Position numbers and translations under genes: made by a program. From Cymbidium sinense (lineage: Eukaryota > Streptophyta > Magnoliopsida > Asparagales > Orchidaceae): a DNA stretch of 64,000 nt. How positions within the stretch are numbered: the first letter of the stretch is position 1; each line of letters begins with the position of its first letter. The notes beneath the pieces are model-generated. The model had not been told where the DNA came from and made no database searches. It saw only the letters and a program-made list of their open reading frames with translations. This document shows positions 12,952-24,129 of the stretch, one piece after another. The stretch covers positions 25,109,906 to 25,173,905 of the forward strand of contig CM038221.1 in assembly GCA_021442155.1 (NCBI GenBank). Reading direction: 5' to 3'.

Positions 12952-13123
12952 CTGATGGAGGAGCCACACAGCGATGCCAGCAAACTCTACAATTCCAATG
13001 TAACGATCAATCCAACTGGCATCTTCTGGTGCATCCACATTCCGGACAGGTGCACTGAGGATCTTGTTTTAGATAATGTATCCACTGCATCAGACAAACT
13101 TGCATCTGAAGGTATCTCAATTT
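12952..13123 (-). CDS. KING1-like SnRK1 gamma subunit, exon 2 (contains a -1 frameshift)
   Basis: The minus strand has an acceptor TTTTCAG, then 172 bp, then a donor CAG|GTATAC. It encodes EIEIPSDASLSDAVDTLSK, then ILSAPVRNVDAPEDASW and IDRYIGIVEFAGIAVWLLHQ. This is the first CBS-domain region of the plant SNF1-related kinase gamma subunit, whose hallmark is APEDASWIDRYIGIVEF. Between TLSK and ILSAPV the frame needs one additional base (around 13060-13071); without it the product ends early. With that base the exon is in phase with exon 1 (which donates one nucleotide) and ends on a complete codon. The usual VVDVDAPED reads VRNVDAPED here. No later exons are recognisable between 10459 and 12951, so the gene is truncated or continues left of the window. 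Confidence 0.88.
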
Positions 13124-13892
13124 CTGAAAACAACATCAAATTAAACCGTAAGTCAATGAAAGTTCATCCACAGATAGATCCTTAATTAATATATCATTCA
13201 TGTTCATGCAAAGTTTGCAAGAAAAATTGCTCGCAATGGAATAGCTGATTGTGCAACCGTATTAGTACCCACTGCCAATTACAAGGTAAATATGATACAA
13301 ATCCAATATATATGACCGGATTAGTTATGAGGAAGGAGAATGTATTCATGCTAATAAATTTTTATACACAGTATTAACGTATAAATTTAGTTCTATTTCA
13401 GTTTCTTGCTCCTGATTCAAGAGGTCTAAGAAAAGGGGGGCATTCCCTGAATGTCCTATGGAGTAAAATAGTAAGCATACGTATGGCTAGATGACTGCTG
13501 GCACCTATTTGGTTCAGTACAAATGGAATGAATGAGCAATATAAACAACTGTGACGTAAACATGAAAGATTTGAGTTAATATATTTTGCAACATATTTGA
13601 GAAGAAAGTGACGAACATTACCCACTTAATTTGAACCAAACACATACCAAAATATGCCTGAAGTTCCAAACTCACTTTATAATCACTAGAATTTCAACCA
13701 ACACTAAAAGAACTTGATTTGTCTAAACTCAAGGATGGCTTGCACAGATTATTTGATTCAACTCAAAATATACTTGATACACATTTAATTTATTCATTTT
13801 TAAGTTCACTTGAGCTTGATTCATGGTAAAAATTGAAATCGTCGAGTTCGACTTGAGTCTGGTTCTCACTAATTGTCATCCCTACAATATAG
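13124..13892 (-). other. Intron 1 of KING1-like gene, downstream part, no element recognised
   Basis: AT-rich DNA between exon 2 and the left LTR-like copy. It contains a short GAGCTTGATTC...CGAGTTCGACTTGAGT repeat-like stretch near 13810-13860 but no gene. Confidence 0.5.
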
Positions 13893-14335
13893 AATGTCTG
13901 TTGTGAAACTTCTTCATCTACAAATAAAAACCCAAGGCTGAGAAGAGTTCCCAGATGGATGGAGATTATTGTTGAGCATTAAATGGTAATTGCATCACTT
14001 GAAGTAGCAGTCGTAGCACGTGGCAAAGAGTTGCAGACTGAGAATGCTTGCAGAAAGACGGTTACAAACTGAACTTGTAATACAGCTACAGTTAGTTTAG
14101 TAGTTAACTGCATTTATAAGCTGGTTGTAATGGTTAGTTTATTCGATGTAACTACATGACTGAATCAAACTGCTTCATAACTGATTTGAGCAAGTGTACA
14201 TAAAGCATCATGGTTGAAACAGGACAGCGAAGATAAGTTCGTTGCATTTTCTTCTCTTTTTTGATTTTTTTTCTGTTTTTATGTGGGAACTTGGCACCTA
14301 ATTGAGTGCTAGAGCTGCTTGAAAGCTCTGCTCAG
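13893..14335 (+). mobile_element. Left LTR of Ty3/gypsy element in KING1-like intron 1
   Basis: About 440 bp matching 23345-23811 in direct orientation (shared blocks: CATCTACAAATAA, TTATTGTTGAGCATT, GAGTTGCAGAC, GTAATGGTTAGTTT). It has a TATA-like CATTTATAAGC at 14110. Both ends are approximate: TGTCTGTTGTGAAAC is a plausible start. The pair brackets gag-pol, which supports an LTR assignment over a simple duplication. Confidence 0.6.
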
Positions 14336-14841
14336 TCACAACATTCATAGTCTTGTTGTTCTTATAATTATCATGTTAGAGTATGTAATTGTGTTCATTG
14401 CCAAAGTTCAAAGATTTTGCATCAAGTTAATCTGTTGCTGTCATAACATGGTGAAAGGGTCTAATATAGTGACAAAGAACATTAAAAAAATATATGGGGA
14501 AGATTGATTGAACGGAAGAACAAGTGAGATCAATCACAGAGATCTTAAATGAGATTTCCTGGTAGTTCTCCCTGATCAGGGAGAAACTCAACCAACCACT
14601 TTAGTCAAGACACAAATGATGAAAATAGGTGGATTCATTAGGTATTTGATGTGATTATAGCTTCAAATAATCAAATCCTATGCAATTACACATGTACTTA
14701 AAATAGGTATGTCCTATTTTAACGGGGATAACCACCAAAGATGGTTTTTTAACAATCAATTTGTACTTAATACTTCCGAAGAACAAATATTCATTATTTA
14801 TTCAGTTTATATGAATTGACTAGCATTAGTGGTACCAACGG

Positions 14842-15256
14842 ATGCCATTTCACACCCCAAACGACTCTTTTCCTAGGTCAATCTGAGGTGTAATAGAATA
14901 GGACAACCTAGTCAGACGCTGATTCCACCAACTCATCCCAACATGTGAGGATTTTATTAAAATAGTTTGAATAAAAATAGTTAGGATGAATTTTGAAACA
15001 TAAAAAATGATATATATTTCAAAATCATTTTTTGAAACTACTTCACTTTAAGTCTTTTAGTAGCTTGATTGGATTTTTAACTTACATGTTTTCATTTCGT
15101 TCAATACTTAGCTCTTAATTATTATAAAGCGAATAAAGAGACTTAGCCCCTTTATCCCTAACCTAAGTTATTTTCTAAAGGCAGATTATTGTAGCTTTGA
15201 TTTTCTTAATGAATCACTTATGAAAGGAATCTTATTCAAATATGAAAGGCATCTTG

Positions 15257-15288
<32 letters not shown>

Positions 15289-15437
15289 TTTTTTTATGTT
15301 TCAAAACCATCCAAATCATTTTTATAAAGTCCTCACATATTGAGATGAGTTGGTGGTATCAACGTCTGACTAGTCATCCTATTTTGTTACACCTTAAGCT
15401 AACCTAAGAAAGGGGTCGTTTGGGGTGTGGCATGCAC
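14842..15437. mobile_element. MITE-like element with about 180-bp terminal inverted repeats
   Basis: The left end reads CACACCCCAAACGACTC.. through CCACCAACTCATC and TGTGAGGA, TTTTGAAACATAAAAAA. The reverse complement of the right end reads CACACCCCAAACGACCCC with the same sequence of landmarks. Total length is about 600 bp with an AT-repeat near the right inner end. No transposase is present. It lies between the LTR and gag of the intron-1 gypsy element. Target duplication was not identified, so the superfamily is unassigned. Confidence 0.65.
15256..15285. repeat. (AT)n microsatellite
   Basis: Uninterrupted AT run of about 14 units inside the right arm of the MITE-like element. Confidence 0.9.
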
Positions 15438-15539
15438 CTTAACAAAACAATAGAGCTCATAGAATGCATTTCAAAGGAAGTGTGCTTCTACCATTTTTGG
15501 TATCATGACTAGCAAGGAAAGCTAGCCAAATTGCAACAC

Positions 15540-15990
15540 ATGTCACCAATTCAAGATTTTTATACAAGTTTAGAGAATTATCCAACTAAATTTGAAGTAT
15601 TATCACCTTCCCTTCTTCAAAGTTGTTTTGAATCGGGAATATGTTTGGATATTCATTGACAGGTGTGAGCTCTGCAGCCATAAGCACTATAACAAGTATT
15701 CCAAATCACCAAGTTGTTAGAGGAAAAACTTGCTAATGCATTACCAACATAGTGGCGCACCAGTGTCAAACCTGACTTTGGCTGTTTAAACTTAGGAATG
15801 TCCCAAATAGCCTGAGAGTTATCTATCTACAGCACCTAATGCCAGTCCAGTACAACACTTGAGAATGGGTCAGTTGGATAAACATTGTACAAAAAGCTGA
15901 AGTTTTCATTGCAATGAGAAGTGTTAGTGAGGACATGTGTGCAAGTCCAAACTGTTGGCATTTTTAGATAACTAGTGATGAGGAAGAACA
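15540..15990 (+). pseudogene. Gag remnant, Ty3/gypsy element of intron 1
   Basis: Plus-strand reading gives TKFEVLSPSLLQSCFESGIC, then QV-stop-ALQP-stop-AL and LLEEKLANA. This matches the gag pattern FxxLSPxxLLxCFxSGLxxxIxxxVQALQPxSLxxAxxLAxLxEEKL. A zinc-knuckle relic (FHCNEK...GHVC) follows near 15905-15945. Multiple stops mark it as dead. Immediately downstream are protease and RT of the same element. Confidence 0.7.
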
Positions 15991-16059
15991 AACTTATGAA
16001 CAGCAAACAATAACAGTGAAAACCTCAAGACTTACTCCCAATCGCAGGATTACTAGAAA

Positions 16060-16330
16060 TTAGTTTTAATGCCTTTACAAGACAAAACACTCCACGTATT
16101 TTTCTTTTACAAGAAAATTGTCATAATCATCTCATCCAAATTTTGGTGGATAGTGGATCGACACATAACTTCATACAAAATAAATAAACTCAAATGTTGA
16201 GATGCCTATCTAAATTATTCTAAGTGATGGTCGGCAATGGTAAAATCCAAGAATGTCCTTAAATATCAATTAACATGCAAGGACATAGTTTACTATGAAA
16301 TTTGTATGGAAAGATAATTGTATTAAATTG
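16060..16330 (+). pseudogene. Protease remnant, Ty3/gypsy element of intron 1
   Basis: Around 16100-16190 the plus strand encodes FFLQENCHNHLIQ followed by ILVDSGSTHNFIQNK. The DSGSTHNFI active-site motif is the aspartic protease signature of chromovirus-like plant gypsy elements. Stops follow directly. An inverted, diverged copy of this block exists at about 21020-21330 on the minus strand. Confidence 0.75.
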
Positions 16331-16599
16331 TGTGGTAATCTTTGTTCATCATTTGATAATATTTTATTACAACAACTTCAAAAATTATTCTATAAAGATT
16401 TAGTAGCTTCTTCAAGTTTCAATTGGTTAGGTACGAAGATAATTATCATTATAAGATTGGTTGCTAGCATTTCAACTGGCATGGGTACGTTGATTTGTTG
16501 ATTTCAAGTGTTATTATAACTGTCATTAGATTTATCACCGTCAGTAGATTGTCACATTCAATTATTATAAAACCTAGTAGCATACCTCCATACTACTAT

Positions 16600-17225
16600 T
16601 ACTTATTTTTCACAAAATTAACATTGAGAAAACAATAAAAGAAATGATGGAATTGGGTACCATTCAAGAGAGAGAAAATTCATTCTCATCGATAATTTTA
16701 CTAATTAAAAAATGATACATGGAGATTCTATATTAATTATCAAATTTTAAATCAAGCCAGTATCGAATTATTCTCCAATGTCTATGGTTCATGAATTACT
16801 TGGGCACATGGGTTGGTAATGTTTTAAAAATTGGATTTACACTTGAGATATCAACAAATTAAAATAGTTGCAAATGATAATTTCAAAATTGATGAGATAA
16901 TTACAAATTTTGTGCAATATTTTTTCACTTGTCAAATGCACTACATTTCAAAGTACAATGAATGTCATACTTCACCCAATATTTATGTCATTTTTGCTAG
17001 TATTTTTATTGATATTTTAATGAATAGCAAATTACTTTTGGAACATTTTACTCATCTCCGTTTAGTACTGTAATCACATCAGAGACATGCAATGTTGTTA
17101 AACCAACAAAGGGCACTTTTGCTTAAAAACAAATTGAATATTTGGGGCATGGTATTTAGGCTCACGTAGCAACTAATGCAGCAAAGTTGGACATAGTTCA
17201 AACATGGCAAGCACCAAATCCTTGA
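16600..17225 (+). pseudogene. Reverse transcriptase remnant, Ty3/gypsy element of intron 1
   Basis: Domain landmarks in order: EKTIKEMMELGTIQ, NSFSSIILLIKK, WRFYINYQILNQ, a KLDL..RYQQIKI block, then FIDILMNSKLLLEHFTHLRL and, after shifts, LGH...ATNAAKLDIVQTWQAP. These correspond to the fingers, palm and connection regions of gypsy RT. The catalytic F/YxDD is FIDI, so one catalytic aspartate is lost. Several frameshifts and stops are present. Confidence 0.8.
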
Positions 17226-17329
17226 AACAATGAAGGGCATTAATAGGCTTAACTAAATATTATCAAATTTTTATGCAGTATTATCTATGATTGGTGCTCT
17301 ATTAACTATTCTGTCGTCCAGAGATGAAT

Positions 17330-17860
17330 TTTGTTGATCTGAAGAGGCACAAGCTGCTTTTACCACATTAAAAGGGTAATCACATATTTAACAGGATTAG
17401 CATTTCCAGAATTTTCTTTGCTTTTTACAATAGAAATTGATGTTTCCAAACTTGTGATTGGCACAATCTTATTACAGTAGTCACATCCACTTGCTTATTT
17501 TAGTAAGCAATTATCCCATACAATAAAAAATGCATCCACTTAAGCACAAGAATTGTATACTATTATGGTGGCAGTTAACCGTTTGTGACAATATTTGCTA
17601 GGAAATCATTTTACTACCCGCACAAATCAGCTTTCAAGAATACTAAAAGTTATTCAAGCACCAAAGTAGTAAAAGTTCATATGGGCTTTGATTGTACTGT
17701 AGAATACAACCCAGAGACGGCTTCAAACCATGAGGTAGATGCATTGTCCCGGATAGATGATCAGGAGTTACATATAATAAATCAACAAATAACCAATTCC
17801 AAAGTCGGTACAAGCAATTTGATGGCTTATACTCATCACACTGCTATTTTTTTAGATTAA
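17330..17860 (+). pseudogene. RNase H remnant, Ty3/gypsy element of intron 1
   Basis: Reads PLAYFSKQLSHTIKNAST, QELYTIMVAVN, then LLGRKF.IRTNQLSLKN and FDCTVEYNPETASNHEVDAL-SRID, matching HPIAYFSKxL..LSTYExELLAIVxAV, FxIRTDxxSLK and FxxEYxPGxxNxxADALSR. Integrase that should follow is absent: the sequence switches abruptly to non-coding repeat X at about 17925. Confidence 0.75.
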
Positions 17861-18557
17861 ATAAAATTCAAAGTACAATAATGCTAGCATGCAGCAATTA
17901 CAATAAACAATAGACAAAAAACCAATAAATACAGTTTTTACTCTCATCATAATGGGTTAATATATTTTATAAACAACTGCAATCCAATCCTATCAGTGGG
18001 TAAAGAAGTTTCAGACTACATTGCTAAGAATAATGGCTTCATTTTATTGGATTAATATGACAGAGAGTATTAAATAATTTGTTAGTTTATATCTTGTCTG
18101 TCAGTAAATAAAATATGAAACCAACAAGTTTATTACAGCCAGTCAATTACAAGGGTGGTGTGAGAAGAAATATCTTTCACAGCATGCTTGCCCTAATCCT
18201 TAAAAAAACAAAGTGATTACAACATTCATGGACAGACTTTCAAAGAATACTCAATCCATTTTTAATTTCATTGATAGCAACAACCTTTTGTTGTGAACTT
18301 TTTGAAAATTACAAAGCATTTGAGACCAATATAGGTATGCATTCAATTGATTTGGATGATTTGGTTTATAAATCAGTTAAACCAATTGGCTTCAGTTATA
18401 AAATTTAAAACACCAAACCAATAAATTATTTTTAAAATAGAACTAAACCAAACCAAACTTTTGTTTGATCAATTTGATTTAATTTTGAATAAACTAAAAC
18501 ATCATTAATTTTTAATAATGAATAAGATTATAGTTTAAGTAATATGTATTAAAAAAA

Positions 18558-18822
18558 TCATTTGGGATCACTTTTATTTTTTGTTTTTATTTTATTTTGT
18601 TTATGTTTGTTTCAAAAAAAATATTTTTGGTGGTAATTATTGTTTTTAAAACCACTTAAAACATCTAAACATTATTTTGTGTGTTTTAAAACAATATTAT
18701 TTATTTTTAAAAATAAAAAATAAAAACACTTAAAAAATACACTAAACAAACATATTTTAAAATTAACATAAAAATCAAAACAAAAAACAAAACAAATTTG
18801 ATCCCAACAGCCCCTAAATAAC
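18558..18822. mobile_element. Short MITE-like insertion in repeat X copy A
   Basis: About 265 bp, bounded by imperfect inverted ends: TTTGGGATCACTTTTATTTT on the left and, in reverse complement of the right end, GGGGCTGTTGGGATCAAATT. Copy B of repeat X (about 22255) lacks it. The GGGGCTGTT-GGGATC end resembles hAT-type MITEs, but no clean 8-bp duplication is visible. Confidence 0.55.
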
Positions 18823-19740
18823 TCTTCGCTCAATTTTTTAATTTCAGTATATGGAATGAATAATATCTATCTTTTAGTCACTTGTTTAGTTAAATGGTTT
18901 TTATTTCACATTTGAATAAATTAATATAATTAAATTTTTTGATTTAATCCATTTTATAAAAATAAAAAATAAACCAATAATCAAAATTACAATCATTAAC
19001 CGAATTAATAGTCTCACTACCAAACCAACTAACTAAGATCAATTCTATTGATTTTCGATTTTGTCAAAACAATACACGTTGCTAAAGATTATTTTGAATC
19101 ATAGAAATTCATATCAGCCAATCTGATGAAACAAACTATAGTAACAAACTAGGGTTAAAACAATACTTGCAAATTTTTGAGATGGATACACCATCCAGAT
19201 GGGTAGGATTTCTTCCATGGCCTAAATTCTCATATAACACTTAAATGCATTTGTCAACTAGATTGTCACCATGCATCAAGGCTTATAGTAGACAACCCCC
19301 CTTCTATTATTCCTTAAAGTCTTATACGTAAAGTACTGAAGAAGTGGTTAAGTTGCTGTGACAAAGAAATAAATTCTTCCATTAAACAAAAGAAAACGTA
19401 TTGAATCAAATAAAACAAATGGCACATAAGAAATGCTGAAACTATAAACCGAAGTACGATATATGGTATTGTTAAAATTCCAATTATATTGACAAACATC
19501 AACGACTAATCATTCTTTTAGCAAATTGAATTGTCACTATTATGGTCCTTCAGGTGAAAGCAAGGTCAGTTAAGTTGCCTATAAATTAGAGTTATCTAAT
19601 ACGATTAGAGTTCACTTCATTTTCCAAATGTCAGTTCTTAAGCCTCTCAAGATTTTAATTTACATCCAACGGCATTTCCAACTCAATTTTTTGAAAGACA
19701 ATCTCAGGTTCAACCATCAGTAATTCTTAATCAATACACC

Positions 19741-20272
19741 CTATGATGCACAAGCACATAAGGGACAGATTAGACATTAAAATCGACGGTATTATAATAA
19801 TAATTAAGAATAATATGTATAAATTAAATAAATAAAATATTAAAAATAATAAAAAATAAGTCATTTAATTAAAATTTTAAATTAATTACTTAAGTAATAT
19901 ATATATATATATATTACTTAAGTAATTTATTTTATTATACTTTAATAATCTTAATGAATAAAATTTATTATCAATTCTAAATTTATAAATTTAATTATAA
20001 TTTTTTATAATTTTAATTATTTATAATAAATATATCTTATTATTATCTTTTTTAGCTAAAATCTCATTCTCTAAATTTTCAAAACTCTTACAATAATTTA
20101 AAATATAAAAAAATATATATATTTAAAATATTTTTATATAATTTTAATTCAATTATTTAGGACACACGTCCCTTTAATTTTTAATATTATTTTAATCGAT
20201 AATTTCGTCTAAATACGACCGTGTGGTTGGTCACTGCACATCCTATTTTTTTGAAGTGTCCGTGCATCATAG
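19741..20272. mobile_element. 532-bp MITE with CTATGATGCAC inverted ends
   Basis: Terminal inverted repeats are CTATGATGCAC..CAC and GTG..GTGCATCATAG (11 bp perfect, then imperfect). Flanks AATACACC (19733-19740) and AATGCACC (20273-20280) form an 8-bp target duplication with one mismatch. Repeat X copy B has the unoccupied site AATGCATC at 23201-23208. The interior is very AT-rich without coding capacity. An 8-bp duplication suggests hAT; a 9-bp Mutator reading is possible. Confidence 0.75.
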
Positions 20273-20509
20273 AATGCACCACTATTCTAAATAATCAACA
20301 AGTTACTAGTTCAATGGGAATGATTATTACCAGAAGATGCATAATGGATAGCAATAGAAGAATTACAATCTGCTTATCTAGATTATGACCTTGAGCATTT
20401 GTTAAGACAAAAAATATTGTGAAAATTTATAATACCACTCATCAAGCTGAAAAGCCATTCTAAATAAATCATTTATAGCCATTCTAATTGGTCAATATCT
20501 TAAGCGTAA

Positions 20510-21480
20510 ATCTTATTTTTAAAATATTACTAACCTATGTAATTCATCAATTAATTCATCAACCACTAACATTAAAGAACAATCTGATACAATGGCTTGA
20601 TTTAAAATATGATAATCAATACAAAATCTTCACATATCATTTTTTTTAATCAGTAAAATTATAGATGAAAATGAACTTTCATCCTCTTAAATCTTACCTA
20701 ATTTCATCATTTCTTGGATTGTATTCTCAAAGTTTGTTTTTTCAAATATAAGGATAGTGGTATGGAGGTATATTGTCAAGCTTTGTACCCAATAATAATT
20801 GAATGTGATAATCTATTGCTCTTGACAATGATAAGTATAATGATAGTTGAAACAACACTTAAAATTAGCAAAGCAACATGCCTATGCCCATCAGTAATGC
20901 TAGCAACAAAACTTGTAATAATAATTATCATGTTACCTTAAGCAAGTGAAACTTAAAACTACAGAATCTATATATAATAATTTATGAAATTTTTGTAATA
21001 AAATATTATCATATAATGAACAAAGATTGCAACATAATTTATTACTATGATCATTCCATGTTAAGTTCATAGTAAACTATGTCACTTTATGTTAATTGAT
21101 ATTTGAGGACAAATACTTTATCATTGCTAGATTTGCCGACCATCACACAGAATAAAATAGATGGTATGATTGGGCATTCCAACATTTGAGCTATCTATTT
21201 TATATGAAACTGTGCGTCAATCCACTATCCACGAAGATCTAGATGAGAAGATTACAATAATTTCCTTGTAAATCAAAGTACATGAAATGTTTTGTCTAAT
21301 AACGATATTAAAACTAATTTCTAACAATGCTGCTACTGAGAGTAAGCCATGAGCCATTTTATGCTTTTGTTTGTTGTTCATATAAGTTTGTTCCTGGTCA
21401 TCATTAATTATCTAAAATGCCAACAGTTTAGGCTTACACACATAATCTCAGTGATACTTTTCAATGCAATGAAAACTAAG
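20510..21480 (-). pseudogene. Inverted copy of gag end, protease and RT start
   Basis: On the minus strand from 21480 downward the order is gag tail (AAACTGTTGGCATTTTAGATAA block), protease (VDSG-like, decayed) and RT N-terminus: IQEMMKLG, SSFSSIILLIKKND, then RFCIDYHILNQAIVSD and VVDELIDEL. This is the same family as 15900-16830 on the plus strand, but independently diverged; its RT is better preserved (FCIDY versus FYINY). It is head-to-head with the plus-strand copy and flanked on both sides by direct copies of repeat X. Confidence 0.75.
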
Positions 21481-21484
21481 ATAA

Positions 21485-23327
21485 AGAATCAATAAATATT
21501 GTTTTTAATCACATCATAAAGGGTTGATATATTTCAAAAACAAGATCTCGTTGACATCAACATTAGTTTTAAAAAAAAATGCTATAATGATTGAACTGCA
21601 TTCCACTCCTATCAGTGGGCATAAGAGTTTCACACTACATTGGCAAGAATAATAGCTTCATTTTATTGGATTAGTATGAAGGAGAATATTAAATAATTTG
21701 TTCATACATTTCTTGTTTGTCAACAAATAAAATACGAAAACCAAAAACCAAAATGTCTATTGCAGTGGCTATTCCAAGGGTATTATGAGAAGAAATTTCT
21801 ATGAATTTCATAGCATGCTTGCCCTACTCCTACACAAAAGAGTGATTATGGTTGTCATGGATAGACTTTCAAAGTATGCTTACTTTTTCAATCCTTTCAC
21901 AATCCATTTTTAATTTCAATGGTAGCAACAACGTTTGTTGTGGATTTTTGCAAATTACAAAGCATTCCAAGAACAATAATATCAAAAAAAGATACCATTT
22001 TTATAAGTTCATTTTGGAAAAAAAATTTCATCTTAACGGCACAATTAAAGGTGCACAATCAATTGGTATGGATGATTTGGTTTATGATTTAGCTAAGTCA
22101 ATTGGCTTCAATTGTATTAAAATTGAACCAACAAAATTATTTTTAACATTGAACCAAACTTTCGTTTGGTCAATTTGATTTAATTTTGAATAAACTAGAA
22201 TTTGATTAATTTTAAATAATAAACATAATTATGGTTAGTTTTAAGTAATATGTATCAGAAAAAATGCTAACTCTTAACTCAATTTTATAATTTTTGTTTA
22301 TAGAATAAATATTATTTAAATTGATCTTTCACTTGTTTAGTAAATTGATTTTTTATTTAACATTTGAATTAATTAATATAATTCAATTTTTGATTCAATC
22401 CATTTTGTAATGGTAAAAATCAAACCAATAATCAAAAATAAATATATATATATATCAAAATTACAACTTTTAATTTGATTGATAATTAAACACCAACCAA
22501 ACCAATCAGTTATGTTCGATTTTTTTTTTATTATTATTATTCGACAATGCACACTTTTAAAGACAACTTCGAATCATAGAAATGCATATCATCCAAATCT
22601 GACAGACAGATTAAAGTAACAAATAAGGGATAAAATAATACTCGAAAATATTTGAGATGGATACACACCATCGAGATGGGAAATATTTCTAGGGACAAAT
22701 TCTCGTATAACACTTCTAAACATTCATCAACAGGATTGTCACCATTCATCATAGTTTATAGTAGACAACCCCTTCTGTTATTCCTTAAAGTCTCATACAT
22801 CAAATATTGATGTGGTAGCTACATTGTTAAGATAGATATAAAATCATCATCAATTCAAGCAAAATGTGTTAAATACACAAAATCGAAAGAAACAAATGGC
22901 AGTTAAGAAAGCCAAAACAATAAATCAAATTAGGATATATGAAACAGTTAAAACTCCAATCAAATTGAAAAACATCAATGACTAATCATCATTTTAGCAA
23001 ATTGAATTGCCACTATTATAGACCTTTCAGATGAAAGCAAAGGTTAATTAAGTTGACTATAAATTAGAGTTATCTGGCGGGTTAGACATTTTCCAAATGT
23101 CAATTTCTAAGACATCTCAAGATTTTAATTTGCATCCAGTAGCATTTCTAGCCCAATTTTATGAAGGGCATCCTCTAGTTGACCATCAGTAATTCTTATG
23201 AATGCATCATTTTTCAAAATAATTAAAAATTTATATATGTATTAGTTCAATGGGAAGGTTTAATACCAGAAAATCATCATTGATAGCAGCAGAAGAATTA
23301 CAATCTGGTTATCTAGATTATAACCTT
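21485..23327 (+). repeat. Repeat X, copy B
   Basis: Direct duplicate of 17925-20395 without the two MITEs. It begins exactly where the inverted gag relic stops and runs to the polypurine tract at 23328. Short (TA)n at 22441-22455. Confidence 0.75.
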
Positions 23328-23337
23328 GAGGGAAGGG
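23328..23337 (+). other. Polypurine tract of the intron-1 gypsy element
   Basis: GAGGGAAGGG immediately upstream of the right LTR start (TGACAGAGGG at 23345), the expected plus-strand primer position. Supports plus orientation. Confidence 0.55.
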
Positions 23338-23344
23338 TCATTCT

Positions 23345-23811
23345 TGACAGAGGGAATAATTTTGTGAACCTTCCTTGTTCATCTACAAATAATTACCCAA
23401 GGATAAGAAGAGCTCCTAGATAGATGATGGATTATTGTTGAGCATTGAATGGCAGTTAAGACATTGCTAACATCAGTTGAAGTAGAAGTTACAGTAGAAA
23501 GCAAGGAGTTGCAGACAAACAATGCTTGCAAGAAGACAGTCACGAACTGAAATTGTAATACGGATATAGTTAGTTACGTAGTGGTTGACTGCATTTGTAT
23601 GCTTGATGTAATGGTTAGTTTTTGATTGCAACCCGACTACTGAATGTAACCGCTTTGTAACGAATTTGGACTTGAATAAATAAAGCTTACATGGCTGACA
23701 TAGGGAAGCCAAGGTCATTTTCATGCATTTTCCTCTCTTTTGAATTTTCATTTTTCTGTTTTTGTGAAAGCTTCGATTCCTGATTAAAAGCTAAGACTGC
23801 TCGACAGCCCT
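23345..23811 (+). mobile_element. Right LTR of Ty3/gypsy element in KING1-like intron 1
   Basis: Matches 13893-14335 over its length and is preceded by a polypurine tract. It contains AATAAATAAAGC near 23677, a plausible polyadenylation signal of the LTR. Its right end is approximate (near GCTCGACA). Target duplication could not be confirmed. Confidence 0.6.
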
Positions 23812-24129
23812 GTAAAGGAAGGTCCTCAACAATCTCCCCGTTAAGTTCTGTGAAGTTAGCAAACCCTGATTTCACCCACGCGTAAAAAACTACTCATACC
23901 ACGCACATTTCAGAGCTTCTGCATAAAGTTACACACTAATTTCAAGCCCAGCTTTTTATCAGTATAACCTGCAACTGCAATAGTTCTAATAGACAACCAA
24001 CCAATGATTGAATCATTAAAACTTCACTAATCAACTGCCAGTCTTGGAGCTAAATCAGCGACATGTTATCTGATTTGTACGCGATGAGCAAAAGATAAAT
24101 ATGCGGCTGACGTGGGGCGTGTAAGTTAC
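23812..24129 (-). other. Intron 1 of KING1-like gene, upstream part
   Basis: Unique-looking DNA between the gypsy right LTR and the exon 1 donor. No element or gene recognised. Confidence 0.5.

Larger units (their letters stand above)
17925..20395 (+). repeat. Repeat X, copy A (with two MITE insertions)
   Basis: Direct duplicate of 21485-23327. Shared blocks run in the same order: CTATCAGTGGG, GGCTTCATTTTATTGGATTA, CATGGA.AGACTTTCAAAG, GATGATTTGGTTTAT, GAGATGGATACAC, and AGTTCAATGGG..CAGAAGAATTACAATCTG. Because copy B ends in a polypurine tract next to an LTR, X is inferred to be the 3' untranslated region of the gypsy element. Copy A carries insertions at 18558-18822 and 19741-20272 that copy B lacks. 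Confidence 0.75.
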
